DNA of 64,000 nt from Byssochlamys sp. IMV 00236 (taxonomy: Eukaryota > Ascomycota > Eurotiomycetes > Eurotiales > Thermoascaceae), in the NCBI GenBank assembly GCA_001931875.2, contig MSJH02000660.1, positions 1 through 64,000 on the forward strand, written 5' to 3'. This document shows positions 26,380 to 37,976 of this stretch, in pieces. Under the pieces are notes generated by a model. That model made no database searches. It was not told the origin of the DNA and worked only from the letters and a program-made list of their open reading frames with translations. A program made the position numbers and the translations under genes. The first letter of the stretch is position 1; the number at the start of each line of letters is the position of its first letter.

Positions 26380-26936
26380 GATGAACTATGTGCAGAGTTG
26401 AGGGGCATGCTTTGCCCATTGAGTAAGTTGGTTAATTACATGCAAAAAAATATAAATGCCATCTCTTATCAGGATTATTGGAACTTGTGGGGGAACGAAC
26501 TTGTTGGGGAACGAACTTGTTGGAGGACGTGTTTATGTTGATTATTACCGTAAGTGAAGGCGGTAAATCACCTGATACTATCAATAGATGGGCCAATCAG
26601 GGGATTCTGCCGTCTATTTTTTTGGGGAGATTTCTTTACCTTCAATGCAACATGTACGTCCCTTAATCAAACCAGTGCCACGAAGGATCGAATAACAATA
26701 TATCTTGGATAGGCTGGAGCGGCCTGATGCTTGGATTCTCTAGCAAGCTTACTGTAGGCCATTTATCCCCTGGGTGGAGCTCGCTAATGAGACCTCGTGG
26801 TGGATCACCGCCAAGAATTTCCTATTTCGGTAGGTATGTTGCGAGACTCCTTAAATGTATCATTTATAGGCCATAATTCTTATTGACCGACTTCTGCCAA
26901 CGTCGAGTTCCTCCCATCACGGCGCCTGGTTCTGAC
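26380..26936. promoter_or_regulatory. Shared promoter region, hydrolase/desaturase-like
   Basis: A 557-bp divergent intergenic region. It contains an imperfect tandem repeat of about 17 nt (GGGGAACGAACTTGTTG, near 26,480-26,525). Coordinated control of the two genes is possible but not shown. Confidence 0.45.
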
Positions 26937-28249
26937 ATGGCGTCTCCGTTACCCTTTCTGACTCGTCAGGACAAGATCGTGCTCGAGAGTCTGCAAGATG
27001 ACATCACGGCCGGCGAGCGCGCGCGCGAAAATGTCGCTGCAGACGATGCGCGGATAGAGCAATTGGCCGCCATGGCCGATAGCTCCGACGAGCGATTCGA
27101 GCCAACGGTATTCACAGGATATGATTTGCAGTGGGATACGAAGGATCCATTGCTGTTGACCTTGGTAAAGAAGTATCTGTTGCGTCCGTACATCAATTGG
27201 GCGCAGACGGTCGTGCGGCGGCCGACCGATGTGGTGTTTCTCACTCATATTTTGCTCTACATCTCGATACTGCCCCTGAGCGCGGCCATTCTCTTCTACC
27301 GGTTCACTTGGATCCATGCTGTTCTACACGGAGTGATGGTAGGAGCTTCCTGCGGGCCGTTTACCCTACTGCTCCACAACCACATTCACAACGGAGGCAT
27401 CCTCAATCGAAGTTACGCCTGGTTCGACCACGCTTTTCCCTACATCTTGGAGCCACTGCTGGGCCACACCTGGGATTCCTACTACTACCACCATGTCAAG
27501 CATCACCATGTAGAAGGCAACGGTCCGGGCGACCTGTCATCCACGATCCGGTACCAGCGAGATGAGCTCCTCGATTTCCTGATCTACACCGGTCGATTTT
27601 TGCTCTTGATCTGGATCGAGTTGCCTCTCTATTTCTATCGCAAAGGCCAGTTGCGGATGGCGGCGCAATCGTTCTTTTCCGAGCAGTTATCATACGCGAC
27701 GATCTTTGTGCTATCTCAAGTGAACTTTCGAGCGACGATGGTGGTCTTACTGGTGCCGTTAATATTGATGCGGATTGGCATGATGGTGGGAAACTGGGGT
27801 CAACACGCACTTGTGGACGAGATAGACCCAGACTCGGATTTCCGATCCAGCATTACTCTGATTGATGTGCCGGTATGCAATAATCACCTTTTTTTCCTGA
27901 AGACAATCTGATGAATGGACAGAGCAACCGTTTCTGCTTCAACGACGGATATCACACATCGCACCACCTGAACCCCCGCCGGCATTGGCGAGACCACCCG
28001 ATCAGCTTCCTGAAGGCTAAGAACAAGTATTCTGCGGAGGGCGCCCTGGTCTTCCAGAATATCGATTACTTGATGATGACATACCATTTGATTCGAAAAA
28101 ACTACGACCACCTAGCGACCTGTCTTATACCGATTGGCGATCAAATTGGAAAGAGCCCGGAGGAACTGGCGGCCTTACTGCGCACGAAGACGCGCCGGTT
28201 CACAGAGGAGGACATTCAGCGGAAATACCGGAAGACGGTCTCTAAATGA
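26937..28249 (+). CDS. Fatty acid desaturase/hydroxylase-like protein
   Basis: Exons 26937-27872 and 27923-28249 encode 420 aa. An upstream in-frame TTG is not needed; the ATG at 26937 is the natural start. The hydrophilic first 90 residues are followed by several membrane helices. Three histidine clusters match a di-iron membrane desaturase/hydroxylase: HNHIH (147-151), HHVKHHH (185-191) and DGYHTSHH (320-327), with an extra His in GNWGQH (H290). The intron separates the second and third His boxes. No cytochrome b5 domain is present. Substrate and regiospecificity cannot be read from the sequence. The His spacing differs from classic delta-9 and delta-12 enzymes, so the reaction (desaturation, hydroxylation or other) is open. 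Confidence 0.83.
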
Positions 28250-28877
28250 CTGGATCCTGCAAGATCTATGACTCTTCAGGGATCTCTCTCCAAACACTCC
28301 CCGCATATGCCGTTCGATTACCTTCAATAATCTAATGTGCGGTCAGCATTACTGTAAATACAATAACGCAAGTCTATATCCAAGGAGGCGAAGAAAGAGA
28401 AGATGATTGTAAGAGGCTCAGCCTTGCCTCTAGGCTCTTACGCCCAAAAAACAAAAGCTTTTCAGCTGGCATCCGTCATATAGCTATATGGCCCCGGGGA
28501 ATTGGTGATGAATTAGACATATTTGAATAATGTTAAAAGGATAACCTAGAGTGTAGGCTCAGTGACAACTTATCTATCGTTATATGATGCTTAAATATAG
28601 AAGAAGTTTGATACAGCAAAGTCAGCGAAATAATTCGAATCCAACATGCTAGTTATGCTTATTACCTGCATTTGGGGTGAACATTTAAGCTACGGTGTGG
28701 TGACGTCATGAACATCGATCTCCGGAAATGGACGACCTTCCAAGTTCAAGCATCAAAACAGCTTGCCCAGCTGCTCTTGCAGCCTTTGACTGTCTCTCTC
28801 TGTCTCTCAAACTCTCTCTGTCTCGCTCGCTCACTCGCTCGCTCTCTCAATCCAAGCCATACAGGCATACGCGTACA
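28250..28877. other. Intergenic with CT-rich promoter tract
   Basis: Downstream of the desaturase-like gene and upstream of the Rrt8-like gene. A CT-rich tract (about 28,792-28,852) sits directly before the next ATG, typical of strong fungal promoters or leaders. No gene. Confidence 0.55.
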
Positions 28878-29828
28878 ATGGCAGACAAGGTCAGGCAAGT
28901 TGCCTTAGAAGAGGCACAGCAGTTGAAGTCGCAAGCGCAGAAGGCCGTCCGCTCAGGGGCATGGCTGTATCCGTTTAGGGTGAGCTTCCATCAGCACACG
29001 TCAGCTATGTCGAGGCTGCGCTAATCGAGTATGTCAAAGGGTATCATCTATTTCCTCACTCATCGGAGCCTATGGCAACCGTTGCTGTCACGAATTGTGC
29101 CGACAATCACTCTCGGGCTGAGTATCACGTCGGCCATGTTTTTCTTCACTTATGTGCCCCAAGCGGCCATGTTAGCCTTTACCAGTGGACCATTAGCCCC
29201 TATATCTGCAGCGCTGCTCGTGCTGAGCGAAAGCTCTACGATCACCAGCGCCCTGTCGCGATCGTTGCTGCTCCAGGAAGCCTTGGTTGACACCTTCGAT
29301 GGGACACTACTTAGTCGAGGGCAGGCCGCCCTCGTCGCCAATACCCGTCAGCTAAAAAATGGTTCTATTGACCCCATTTACCGACTGGGGAAGTTGATCA
29401 AAAAGCCATTTGCGAGATTTTCGCCGCGCGCCCTGATTCGATCAGTGCTTTATCTTCCACTCAACTTTATTCCAGTGGTGGGAAGTATCGCGTACATCCT
29501 GATCCAAGGCAAGAAATTGGGGCCTGTCGCACACGAGCGGTATTTCCAGATGAAGGGTTGGAACGCGAGACAGAAGGAGGAATGGGTGGAGAAGAACAAG
29601 GCTGCTTATACTAGGTGAGTAGACCGCGCTAGCATCACATGCACTATACTTGTTTTTGCTGACGACTACAGCTTCGGTGTCGCCGCCTTTGTCTTAGAGA
29701 TGATACCATTTGCATCCTTGGCGTTTGCGTACACGAATACAGTCGGTGCCGCTATATGGGCAACGGATATCGAGAAATCAGAATCAACGGCGCCGGGTTT
29801 GCGAGAGCAAGCCGAAAAGGCGAAGTAG
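28878..29828 (+). CDS. Rrt8/Lds-like membrane protein (EI24-type)
   Basis: Three exons, 28878-28979, 29040-29614 and 29672-29828, give 277 aa. The start MADKVRQVALEEAQQLKSQA is an amphipathic helix. Four or more hydrophobic segments follow: near ITLGLSITSAMFFFTYVP, GPLAPISAALLVL, the SVLYLPLNFIPVVGSIAYILI hairpin, and a final one in VLEMIPFASLAFAYTN. The FIPVVG hairpin and overall layout match the fungal outer-spore-wall Rrt8/Lds family and the wider EI24 group. In yeast those proteins sit on lipid droplets and the prospore membrane. The lipid-droplet location here is inference from the family. The C-terminus is charged (EKSESTAPG). The call is moderately sure. Confidence 0.7.
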
Positions 29829-31430
29829 AAGGATCCAGGATTTCTGAGAGCACCCTTTATGGACATAATCGACCTCTACTGCTATATATCATGTGATGAC
29901 GCCCTTTTCGAAACGTGATCTATACCATATCTACCCGCATCCATATGTCATGAAATCTTGGTTCCTTAATTCACTCTTGCCATCTGGATAATGCTGATAA
30001 ACTATGCTCTTAACAATATGAAAGGGTTGCATCTTCTAAAATCTTACTTCGTGGTACTCCAACTGGATACTCCTTCAATGCCAATGAAATATCGTTGGTT
30101 TACTTGGCAGCTGATACTACAGTACTTTGGCTTCTGGTAGCACAACAGGACGGTACTCGCTCTTCACCATCCTCAGCCACTTCCGAAAATCACCCTTTTG
30201 CCCTTCATTTGTTGTCTCCAAGCGCCTAATTTATGCGCGCATACTAAGACGGTATCACCCGCCTGCCAATATCATTTTCTTGGGACAATCCTAGTAGCAC
30301 ACGTGGTTCGATGCGGAGATATGGAAACCGAATTTGATCACACCTAAATCACCTCTTTGCTGTACACAGGGCGATGGCAGTGTATTACCATCTGGAGCGA
30401 TGTATTCCAAGCCGAGTGGTTCTGCGGCTGAAAGCTCGCGTGACTCGGTCTGCGTCTTGTTGGTCTATACTTGCAGCCTTTCCCAGTGTTGAACAATGAC
30501 TTGAACAATGAGGGTGGTTTGTATCCCCTTGCACCTGCACCCACCATATTAAACTTTAATGAGATTTTGTCCGATTTGGGAGTGGCATGCTTCCATGGTT
30601 TCAGAATCTCAATTGCTGCGGTTCACATCTCCGTCTGGCCCGGCAGCTTCGACTGCTTTAGGTTATGCTAGCATACGTACCGTACATCACAGGGCGACGA
30701 TTCAGAGTCACCAAGACCATGAAAGCCATCAATTGTATGGCTACGCTTCTTACTTCTCCTCAATACGGTAGCGGTAGTCTGTCATGTCCACATAAGCAAT
30801 GACCCATGGACTTCTTAACGACCACGCTCAAAGGAAACAAAGGAACTGGGCGCACGTATCACCTCCCTCCGGCGGTCTCCGCTTCACCAACACGAGGTCC
30901 TCAAGGGATGGTTGATTGCCTGACTATTTAACCAGAAACAGAAACCGAATCACTGACAGAATCGATGCAGTGCTCCCTTATTAAGCGGAATTCCAAGAAT
31001 CGAATACTTATTAAGAGGTACAGTGCCGCACAAATTCCGTGGAGGAGAAAAGTATAGAGACCACGGTGAGAAATCCACAACAAAGAGTACAGAAGTTTCG
31101 TTACTCATCATAAAGATCGTTAATAATAAACTGCATAGGAGGCGAGAACAGTCTCTTTAACATATCGAATATTTCGAGTCTATATCCACACAATCGATTT
31201 CCCGACCTTCCCGGCTGAACCAAAGTATATACATATTCAGAAAAAAACATATATATTTCCAGCCAACGGTCTTGCTGCGAAAGGAACAACCATGCATTCA
31301 ATCCGTTCTTCAGCGTCCGAATCAACAAGATACTACTATCACTTCTCATCTCCTTCCGTCGCTGTCGAAGTCGAAGTGACCGACACGCGCCCTCTCTACT
31401 CCTTCGAATCAACAACCAACAGGAACAACC
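29829..31430. other. Intergenic
   Basis: No coding frame with recognisable features through about 31,280. A TATA-like stretch (TATATACATAT, ACATATATAT) lies at 31,225-31,256, upstream of the small secreted protein. A 113-codon frame opens at 31,292 but overlaps the secreted-protein gene out of frame and looks non-coding. Confidence 0.5.
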
Positions 31431-31715
31431 ATGCGTCATCTTTCTCTCACCGCCACGAACCTTCTTTTACCTCTCGTTGCGATGACCAGTACCACGGTGT
31501 TGGTGGATGCCATCACCACCACAGTCAGCATCGAGCGGACGAGTTTTCCTGTTCACGACGACGAATTGCGGCGCCGTCACGGGGGCACTGTTTTAGACAA
31601 TCCCCGTGTGTGCTGTCGCGGAAGTGGCTTTGAGTGCAGATGTACCATACCTCCGAACACGAATGGTGATGATCCTTGCTGTAGGGAGTGTTCACAGTTC
31701 GCGGGGTGCGTTTGA
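31431..31715 (+). CDS. Small secreted cysteine-rich protein, 94 aa
   Basis: A single-exon frame. Residues 1-27 form a signal peptide, with probable cleavage after VDA. A propeptide-like stretch ends in three arginines (R47-R49), a plausible Kex2 site. The mature part carries eight cysteines in 33 residues: C61-C62, C69, C71, C83-C84, C87 and C93 (pattern CC-x6-C-x-C-x11-CC-x2-C-x5-C). Even Cys number, small size and signal peptide suggest a disulfide-knotted secreted protein of effector-like or antimicrobial type; which one cannot be said. TATA-like sequence lies about 180 nt upstream. I do not recognise a named family. Confidence 0.65.
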   Translation: MRHLSLTATNLLLPLVAMTSTTVLVDAITTTVSIERTSFPVHDDELRRRHGGTVLDNPRVCCRGSGFECRCTIPPNTNGDDPCCRECSQFAGCV

Positions 31716-32169
31716 ATGGAGTAATCATATCTTCGGTTTTCTGTGTGGGCTCTTTCCCTTCATTGGGGTCATATGATGATCTCTATTTCTGTTATTTGCA
31801 TTTTTAGTTCATTCAATACGTTATTCTTACTGAAGAGCTGTTTGCATCCCTTCAAGTACTAATCTATCGAATCTCGCATGTCATTTTAGCTATTTCATTT
31901 TTCAGGGTAAGCTGGAGCTCGTGGCATGTGGGCGACAGATTTCAATGAGACAATTTAGGGATGGAAAGAAAACAGAGAATATGCAGAGCCATGAAGCGAT
32001 TTGTACGTTTATACGGTTTACACGTTATTCCGTGGTGTTATGTTTCAACCGTTTAATGCAATTGAACTATCCAAGCATCAAAAACTAGACTGCTCTACCA
32101 ACTAACGGAAAATCCCTAAGATCCATAACTTGCGAATTCTAACCAAGATGATCCAATCCACCCCTCTGC
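31716..32169. other. Convergent intergenic region
   Basis: AT-rich sequence between the small secreted protein and the 489-aa gene. No features seen. Confidence 0.6.
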
Positions 32170-33803
32170 TTAGACTTTAGCGGCCGCCTTGTCTCCTTCA
32201 TCCTTTGTCTCTTTCTTGCTCTGAACAAGACCACCATTCCACGAGCCATCTGGCGACCGTGTCCATTCGACAGAACCGAAGCTCGATGCTCGTAGAATTG
32301 TCATCTTGAAAGTTTCAAGGCGTGGGAGATGACCCAGTAGGTCGCTCATGTCGGATTGTGAGGGGAAGATTTGTTTGAGTACTTCGTCGGTGTTGGCTTG
32401 TGTGGAATCGGAGGACACCTGATAGTAGGATGGTTGGTTAGTCTTGGAGCGTCCTGCCTATCCATGTGACCTTCTCCTTATGTGGGATGGATGATTTTCC
32501 CATGGTGATATAGAACAAGACAGAAACGATGATTAAGATGAGGGATAGTAGTTAAGTAATGAGGATATATGTGTTAACTTACCGCCTGACTGAATTCTGC
32601 ATCCGGAACACCCACGATCTCAACAACTTCCAGATCCTTTCCAACCGATCCGTTTTGACCTCCATGGAGACTATCCAGAAGAGCCTTCTTAGAAGCTTCT
32701 GTCGCACTGACGATGATACTCGCGCTCAAGATGGCCAATTCCTTCTGCGCGCGAAGGATATGCGCCAGCTGTTCCGTGTTCAGGGTATAGAGGGTAGAAT
32801 CAAGCATTTTCAAATTTCGCGGTCCGGGACCGGTGCCAGGAATATGGATCTTGGGTTCTTTATCTTCTCCTTGTTGTTGATGTTGTTCTTCTTCCTTCTT
32901 ATCATCCTGCTTGACGATTTCCAGACCTTCGTGATCGACTTCACTACCCGTGAGCTTTCGCATGAGCAGAGCAGTTCCTGCATTCGCTGGACTAAACGGG
33001 ACGACGCCCTCTGGTCTACGTCCTGGAATCGGCACGCCATTCTCATCGACATACAGAGGATCATCAACCAAATCAGACGACGAATCCTCAGGCCGTTCTG
33101 GAGGCGCAGCCAGACTTAACGACGCAGCTAGCAGAGACGGTACCAGCATGGCTGGGAGTTCATCTGCGGGGATTCGATCCAAGAAGCTCGCATCCGCATG
33201 ACCACGGTATGTATAAGAAACTTCAAGGAAGCGCATCGCGCTTCGTATACCATACTTGCTCTGAGATTCTGGGTCGTTGAGTTGTTCGAGAATGCCACCC
33301 AGACCGGCCATGAAGCCCTTCCGGCAGAAGGCATCGAGGAGATGCAACTCCCGCAATCCGCCACCATTCTCTTTCTTTCCCGTCAGGATGTCGTTGAAGA
33401 ACTCACCCGCATCTTTCCTGGAGCCGTCGCCAACGCCGTCGATGAGTTGGCTGTAGAGCGTGAGGGTCTTGAGTTTAGGCAGGGCTTTGCCCAGTGTTGT
33501 TAGGAAAGGAGGTGGGAAGCCCAGAGAAAAGAGCTCGAGGGTGAGTGCTTCGATGCCCTTGGGAAGAGTGGGCGGGACAGCTTCCGGATCAAGAGCCGTG
33601 GCTAGCTGATCTGAGTAGTCTGTTGGCTTGATGTCTGATGTGAGAGTGAGAGCTTGTAGAGCCGCTGCCTGGGCAGGGAAAGCAGGCAGCTTGAAACTTT
33701 CCAGCGGTATTTGAGCAGCGTTGGGAAGAGGTTCCGGGACCTCTGTCGTGGCAGGAGGCTTGATTACCTCTGGAGGTTGTCCGTGATGAGCGACTGTTGT
33801 CAT
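32170..33803 (-). CDS. Conserved-looking protein of unknown function, 489 aa
   Basis: Exons 33803-32583 and 32418-32170 with donor GTAAGT and acceptor CAG in phase 0. I do not recognise the family. The N-terminus is Pro-rich, followed by leucine-patterned segments (IEALTLELFSLGFPPPFL, LPKLKTLTLYSQLIDG, LRELHLLDAF, RFLEVSYTYRG) reminiscent of irregular leucine-rich repeats. The middle holds an acidic linker with a KEEEQHQQQ stretch, then an Ala/Leu-rich helical part (LRAQKELAILSASIIVSATEAS). The short second exon ends KDEGDKAAAKV. There is no signal peptide or membrane segment. It is probably a cytosolic or nuclear protein; function unknown. Confidence 0.75.
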
Positions 33804-34747
33804 GATTGTATATTATAGAGATGGAGGACCTTATAGAGGATTTCAACGATGAAGGTGAAAGGAAGCTTGAGAACTTGATTGATCGAAAGGAGAAGTCAAA
33901 GGACCATAGCATCTTCTCTGCTCCTCCTTTCAATCGACCTCCTCCTCATCCGTGTCTCGCTAACCGAGCTCAGCTCTTGGATGTGCATAGCTATTGTGCG
34001 GGGTTACGTCTGTTATGTCAAGTCCAGTCCGGGGGCGGAGACGATGCGGAGCAAATGGAAGATCAAGCATTCATGATGGGAGAAACAAGACGCCCAGCGA
34101 TAAAGAGCGACCTGTGCATGAATTGATGATGATTGGATCTGATCGCATTCTACCCCTCATCTGATATCCTTATATGGTTATCCTCGGGCGTTTTACTATC
34201 CCGTATTATTTACATGTTCCACAGAGCGGGGAGTCGAGGAAAAACTGGGGTAAACGTGGAGAAGGCGGAGCCCCACGGACTTGATGGAGATCATTGCTTG
34301 GATGCTAGTATGGTATGGTGTGAACTTCAACCATGAGCATTGGATAGAGAATAGATAGAACGCAATACGGTATTTTATTTAATAAATAGCTGTGGTTTAC
34401 TGTCTAGAATAATCTTTGCGGGAAAACGGGCTCCTATTGCCAAGGTGTGCACAGCCTCCTAATAAAAATGTACCGTATATTGAAATACATACAATAGCCT
34501 CAGTAAGAATGCACGAATCCCGTACATCACCTGTGCCAAAATGGTCACTGGTCGAAAATATCCATCGCTGAAAGCCGTGAAAGTGAAAATATTTCTACGT
34601 TGATCACCTCAACAATATACACGAACATAGACTGTCCCTTATCGCAAGCGAGGAAAGTCAAGTTGGAACTAAGCGTCTTCGAAGAACGTAGCTCATGTAA
34701 AGCGGGTAGATAGAGGGTTCTAGTCCCTCGTGGAAATCTCTCGCTGA
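33804..34747. other. Intergenic
   Basis: Between two minus-strand genes: upstream of the 489-aa gene and downstream of the LRR gene. Short frames here lack support. Confidence 0.55.
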
Positions 34748-36439
34748 TTACCGCTTCCAGGGGTGTGTTTTCTCTGGAAGGTCCTTGTCGGCACCAGGAA
34801 CACAAGCCCAGCTGCAACCCCGTCGCAGGAACGGTAAAGGACGCAGTTTCTCTTTGGATGGCCGGGGTCCTTTTAGACCGGACTCGTAGGTTGTACAGTC
34901 CCACCACTCAATCCACTGCGTACGCGGAACCACGAAGCTGCGGTGGCACACGGAACAGGAGCGGCCACCGACATCTCTAATATCCCGAGCCTGTTGGAGT
35001 AATCGCACCACGGGACTCGGGAAGTATGAAAGGTCTGAGGCAAGAAGCTGGTCAAAGTACGGGTTTTGGTTGCATGCCAAAAGGGAGAGCTCGCGTAAAG
35101 AGGGCACCCGCGAGGTATTTGTCGAGTTTTTGTACTTGTTAAAGCTCTTCCCCTCTGCCACAGGCAGCCCTTCCATGTTGAAAAAGCTGACTGGGCCCGT
35201 GGCAACGTGGATCGGGGCCCACGCTTCTTCTGGCGCCGGACCTTCGTACTCGAAGAGTCGGGTGTCTTCCTTGGAAGGTATCTGACCGTCCGGAGTCTTG
35301 TAATGCCACTCTTCAATGGTAGCATCTTCAATCTGGAGGAATGGATTCGGGCGCAATGTCACATGTTTGAGATCGCCCTTCCAAATCAGCCACAGGAGCT
35401 CCCAGGGTAGGTATTGAAGCCTGTTAACTGAAACATTGATCTCCTGTAACATAGTCAACTTTCGGATAGCGGCCGGAAGCTCGTGGAGTTTGTTGTTGCG
35501 CAAACTGAGGACCTTCAAGCTCCCCAGTTCAAAAAGTTCCGCGGGTAGACTTGTCAGCAGATTGCCCGACAGGAACAGCTGTAGAAACGGCTCTAAGGAA
35601 CTATAGACTTCTTCCGTGACTGGTGCCTCTTTGACACAAGGCTGCTTCGTCAGATGAAGCAATGGTCGAAGGAGACCGTTTGGAATTGTCTTCAGATCCC
35701 CATGGCTGAGAACGGCCCATTAGCAAAGCTTCAAAAGAGCTAGAAGAGAAACCAACCTCAAGTCAATGCCATCTTGGCCCTTGTCCAGACAGTCATTCAC
35801 AATGGACCGCGCCACCTGATGCTCCTTGGGCTCCTCCCGTCGAAACGCAGCACGAGGCTGAACGACGGGGCCATTGCGCGACTCCTGGTGTCCCTTGGAG
35901 ATCGCATCCGTGATGGCATTGGAAGAAGACCATCTGGTTGTCTTCGAGTCCGTTGCATTCTTGAGAAAGTCCTCGCCGCACGAGTTGGCATCTTCCGACG
36001 TAGACGAGAAAAGCTCCACAGACGAGTCATCGCTCGCCATCCAAACACCACTGTCAACGTTTCTCTTTTCCTTGAAATCCGCCCTCTTGCGTTTCGGATC
36101 CATCACCATCTCCCCCCACCAGGTGCCTCGATACCGCCTCTTGCGCGACAGTCCGCCACAGCTGACGCCATGGTGGTAATTCTCGAGACCGGACGCCGGC
36201 GTGTCATCGCTGGAGAACAGCGCGGGGTCGCTGGAAGGTTGACTCGAGAGGTCATCGAGTCGTGAGCGCGATGGACGATGCGGCTTGTGGAAGACTGCTT
36301 CATGGATCGACTGCGCGGACGCTTGCTTCGTAGGTGAGCGGTGGCGGATCCGCCGCGGCGGAGGAAGAGGAATTTCGCTATCCATAGTATCCTCGAGGCC
36401 GTTGAGCTGCAAAAAGGGCCAGTCTCGATAAAAGTCCAA
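34748..36439 (-). CDS. Leucine-rich repeat protein with C-terminal Cys cluster
   Basis: Exons 36439-35757 and 35705-34748 encode 546 aa; the donor is again GTTGGT, and the join gives DLSHGDLKTIPNG at the start of the repeat region. The first 230 residues are disordered and basic, with a KRKRADFKEKR patch that could be nuclear-targeting. At about 235-330 are leucine-rich repeats of the LxxLxLxxNxLxxLP type (LFLSGNLLTSLP, VLSLRNNKLHELP, EINVSVNRLQYLP). The rest is less ordered, with a PSLRELSLLAC stretch and then a Cys-rich end: CSVCH, a WWDC further on, and CSWAC near the C-terminus, which could bind zinc. LRRs of this class mediate protein-protein contacts. The partner is unknown. Confidence 0.8.
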
Positions 36440-37622
36440 CGGTCACGGAGCGCACCGTTGAAGCGCACGCGCGCAACTGTATCGCGAGGACTAGACACAC
36501 GGTCGCAGCAATCGCACTATCAATCCACGAGGTCGCACCCAGAATCAATGGGCGGCGATGGAAAAGATCACAGCGGACGACACATTATAAAAGCGCGAGA
36601 AATGCAGCGATCAGAATGAAATGAAATGCTCGTGTGATCCCCCAGTGTCTCGAGTGTTTATCCCGCAATTCCGGACGCGTCGAGCGCGCCAATCAGTGGC
36701 GTGAGCGATTGATAAGACAGCCGGGACTCCGCCAGTTCGTCTGGAACTATTAGATTATCTGAAGTTCAAGTCAAAGAATGATCTTCGCTGCACCAGCGCC
36801 GTTCACCGTCCTTGGCTCCTTATTATTGATGGGATTGGGATGACGGTGCCCCCGACTCCAGAAGTAAGATCGTCCCAGCACCGCTCATCATCATCGGCTG
36901 CCGAGATGGAGGTCCACCGTCGATCGACACTGTCAATCTCGTTCGCGGTCGATCCTGACGTTGGGAAAGGATTAAAGTCGACTACCTGCCAACTTCATGA
37001 ATACTTTGATGATGCAGTTCATTCAGTCTTACGTCCTTTCTACTGCTGAAAACATGACCGCGATGTGATCTGATACAAAGGTTATATTAACTAGATACCG
37101 ACAACTTCACAAACGGTTGAGAGGTTGCCACACGATATCAAAAATAAAAGAGGCCACATCTCGAAAGAGATAAAAAGGATGGGCCTTCTCCGTTCCAACA
37201 AAACGCCCACGCTTTTTTCTTCGATCACTTCCGTTCGCTCATACACCTCACTGAGGTGATCCAAGATCTTCGCGAGCTACCGCGATGTATGGGTCAAAAG
37301 CAGCATGGACTCATGACAGTCAGAGAAATCATATTCGAAGGGGTATAATCAAAAAGAAGTAACCAACAGGAGTCCCCCGCTTCCACGTCTCATTGGGACC
37401 GTCTGCTGATCAAAGAAGAGAAGTTGAATCGTTGAAATAACCCCGTCCACTCGCTCTCCAGGAGAATCAAGGATAAAAGGCCCCGCCAGATCTGGCACAA
37501 AAGTTATAAACAGGATAGAAGAAGAAAAGGGCCAATGTATCCAAAGGAGGCCGGCGTCAGCAATGGACGGTGATACCGCCTCCTGGTTTCATAGTTCCGC
37601 CCCGATTGCCTAAAGGGGCAAC
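36440..37622. other. Intergenic
   Basis: Upstream of the LRR gene and downstream of the wall-protein gene. A 69-codon frame at 36,840 has no supporting feature. No RNA gene seen. Confidence 0.55.
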
Positions 37623-37976
37623 CTAAACAGCCACACCCATGATGAGCGCAAAAGAGCCAGCAACGAGTGCAGCAGGAATACTGCCCGTGCCAACACTCAT
37701 GGCAGCGTTGGCGTGGCTTGGGCTTGCCGAAGCCTGGGTGCTGCTAGCAGAGACAGAGGCCGAGGCCGAGGCGCTAGCCGCGCGAGAGGGCGTGACAGCA
37801 GCAGAGCTGGATGCGACGGCGACGGAGGAAGATGGTGTCACTGTGGCCGTGGCCACGGCGCGGACAAGAGTCTTGGTGAGCGTCCGGGTGGTGGTCATAG
37901 TGGACGATGCGTCCTCCGCAGCGACAAGCTGGGTTCCAGCCAGGAAGATGGCAGTCAAGATAGCACCCACGCGCAT
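37623..37976 (-). CDS. Small Ser/Ala-rich GPI-type wall protein, 117 aa
   Basis: Single exon. Residues 1-19 are a signal peptide (MRVGAILTAIFLAGTQLVA). The middle is a Ser/Thr/Ala tract likely to be heavily O-mannosylated. The C-terminus is a hydrophobic tail (SIPAALVAGSFALIMGVAV) preceded by small residues (near NAAMSVGTG), as expected for a GPI attachment signal. An upstream in-frame ATG at 38,048 would add a non-signal leader, so the ATG at 37,976 is preferred. Such proteins are common in Aspergillus cell walls. The specific role is unknown. Confidence 0.8.
   Translation of the reverse strand: MRVGAILTAIFLAGTQLVAAEDASSTMTTTRTLTKTLVRAVATATVTPSSSVAVASSSAAVTPSRAASASASASVSASSTQASASPSHANAAMSVGTGSIPAALVAGSFALIMGVAV

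Noticed and set aside
31292..31633. 113-codon frame before the secreted protein
   Set aside because: No signal peptide or motif, and it overlaps a better frame that has signal peptide and regular cysteines.
36840..37049. 69-codon frame in the LRR upstream region
   Set aside because: Short, no motif, no promoter or homology signal.
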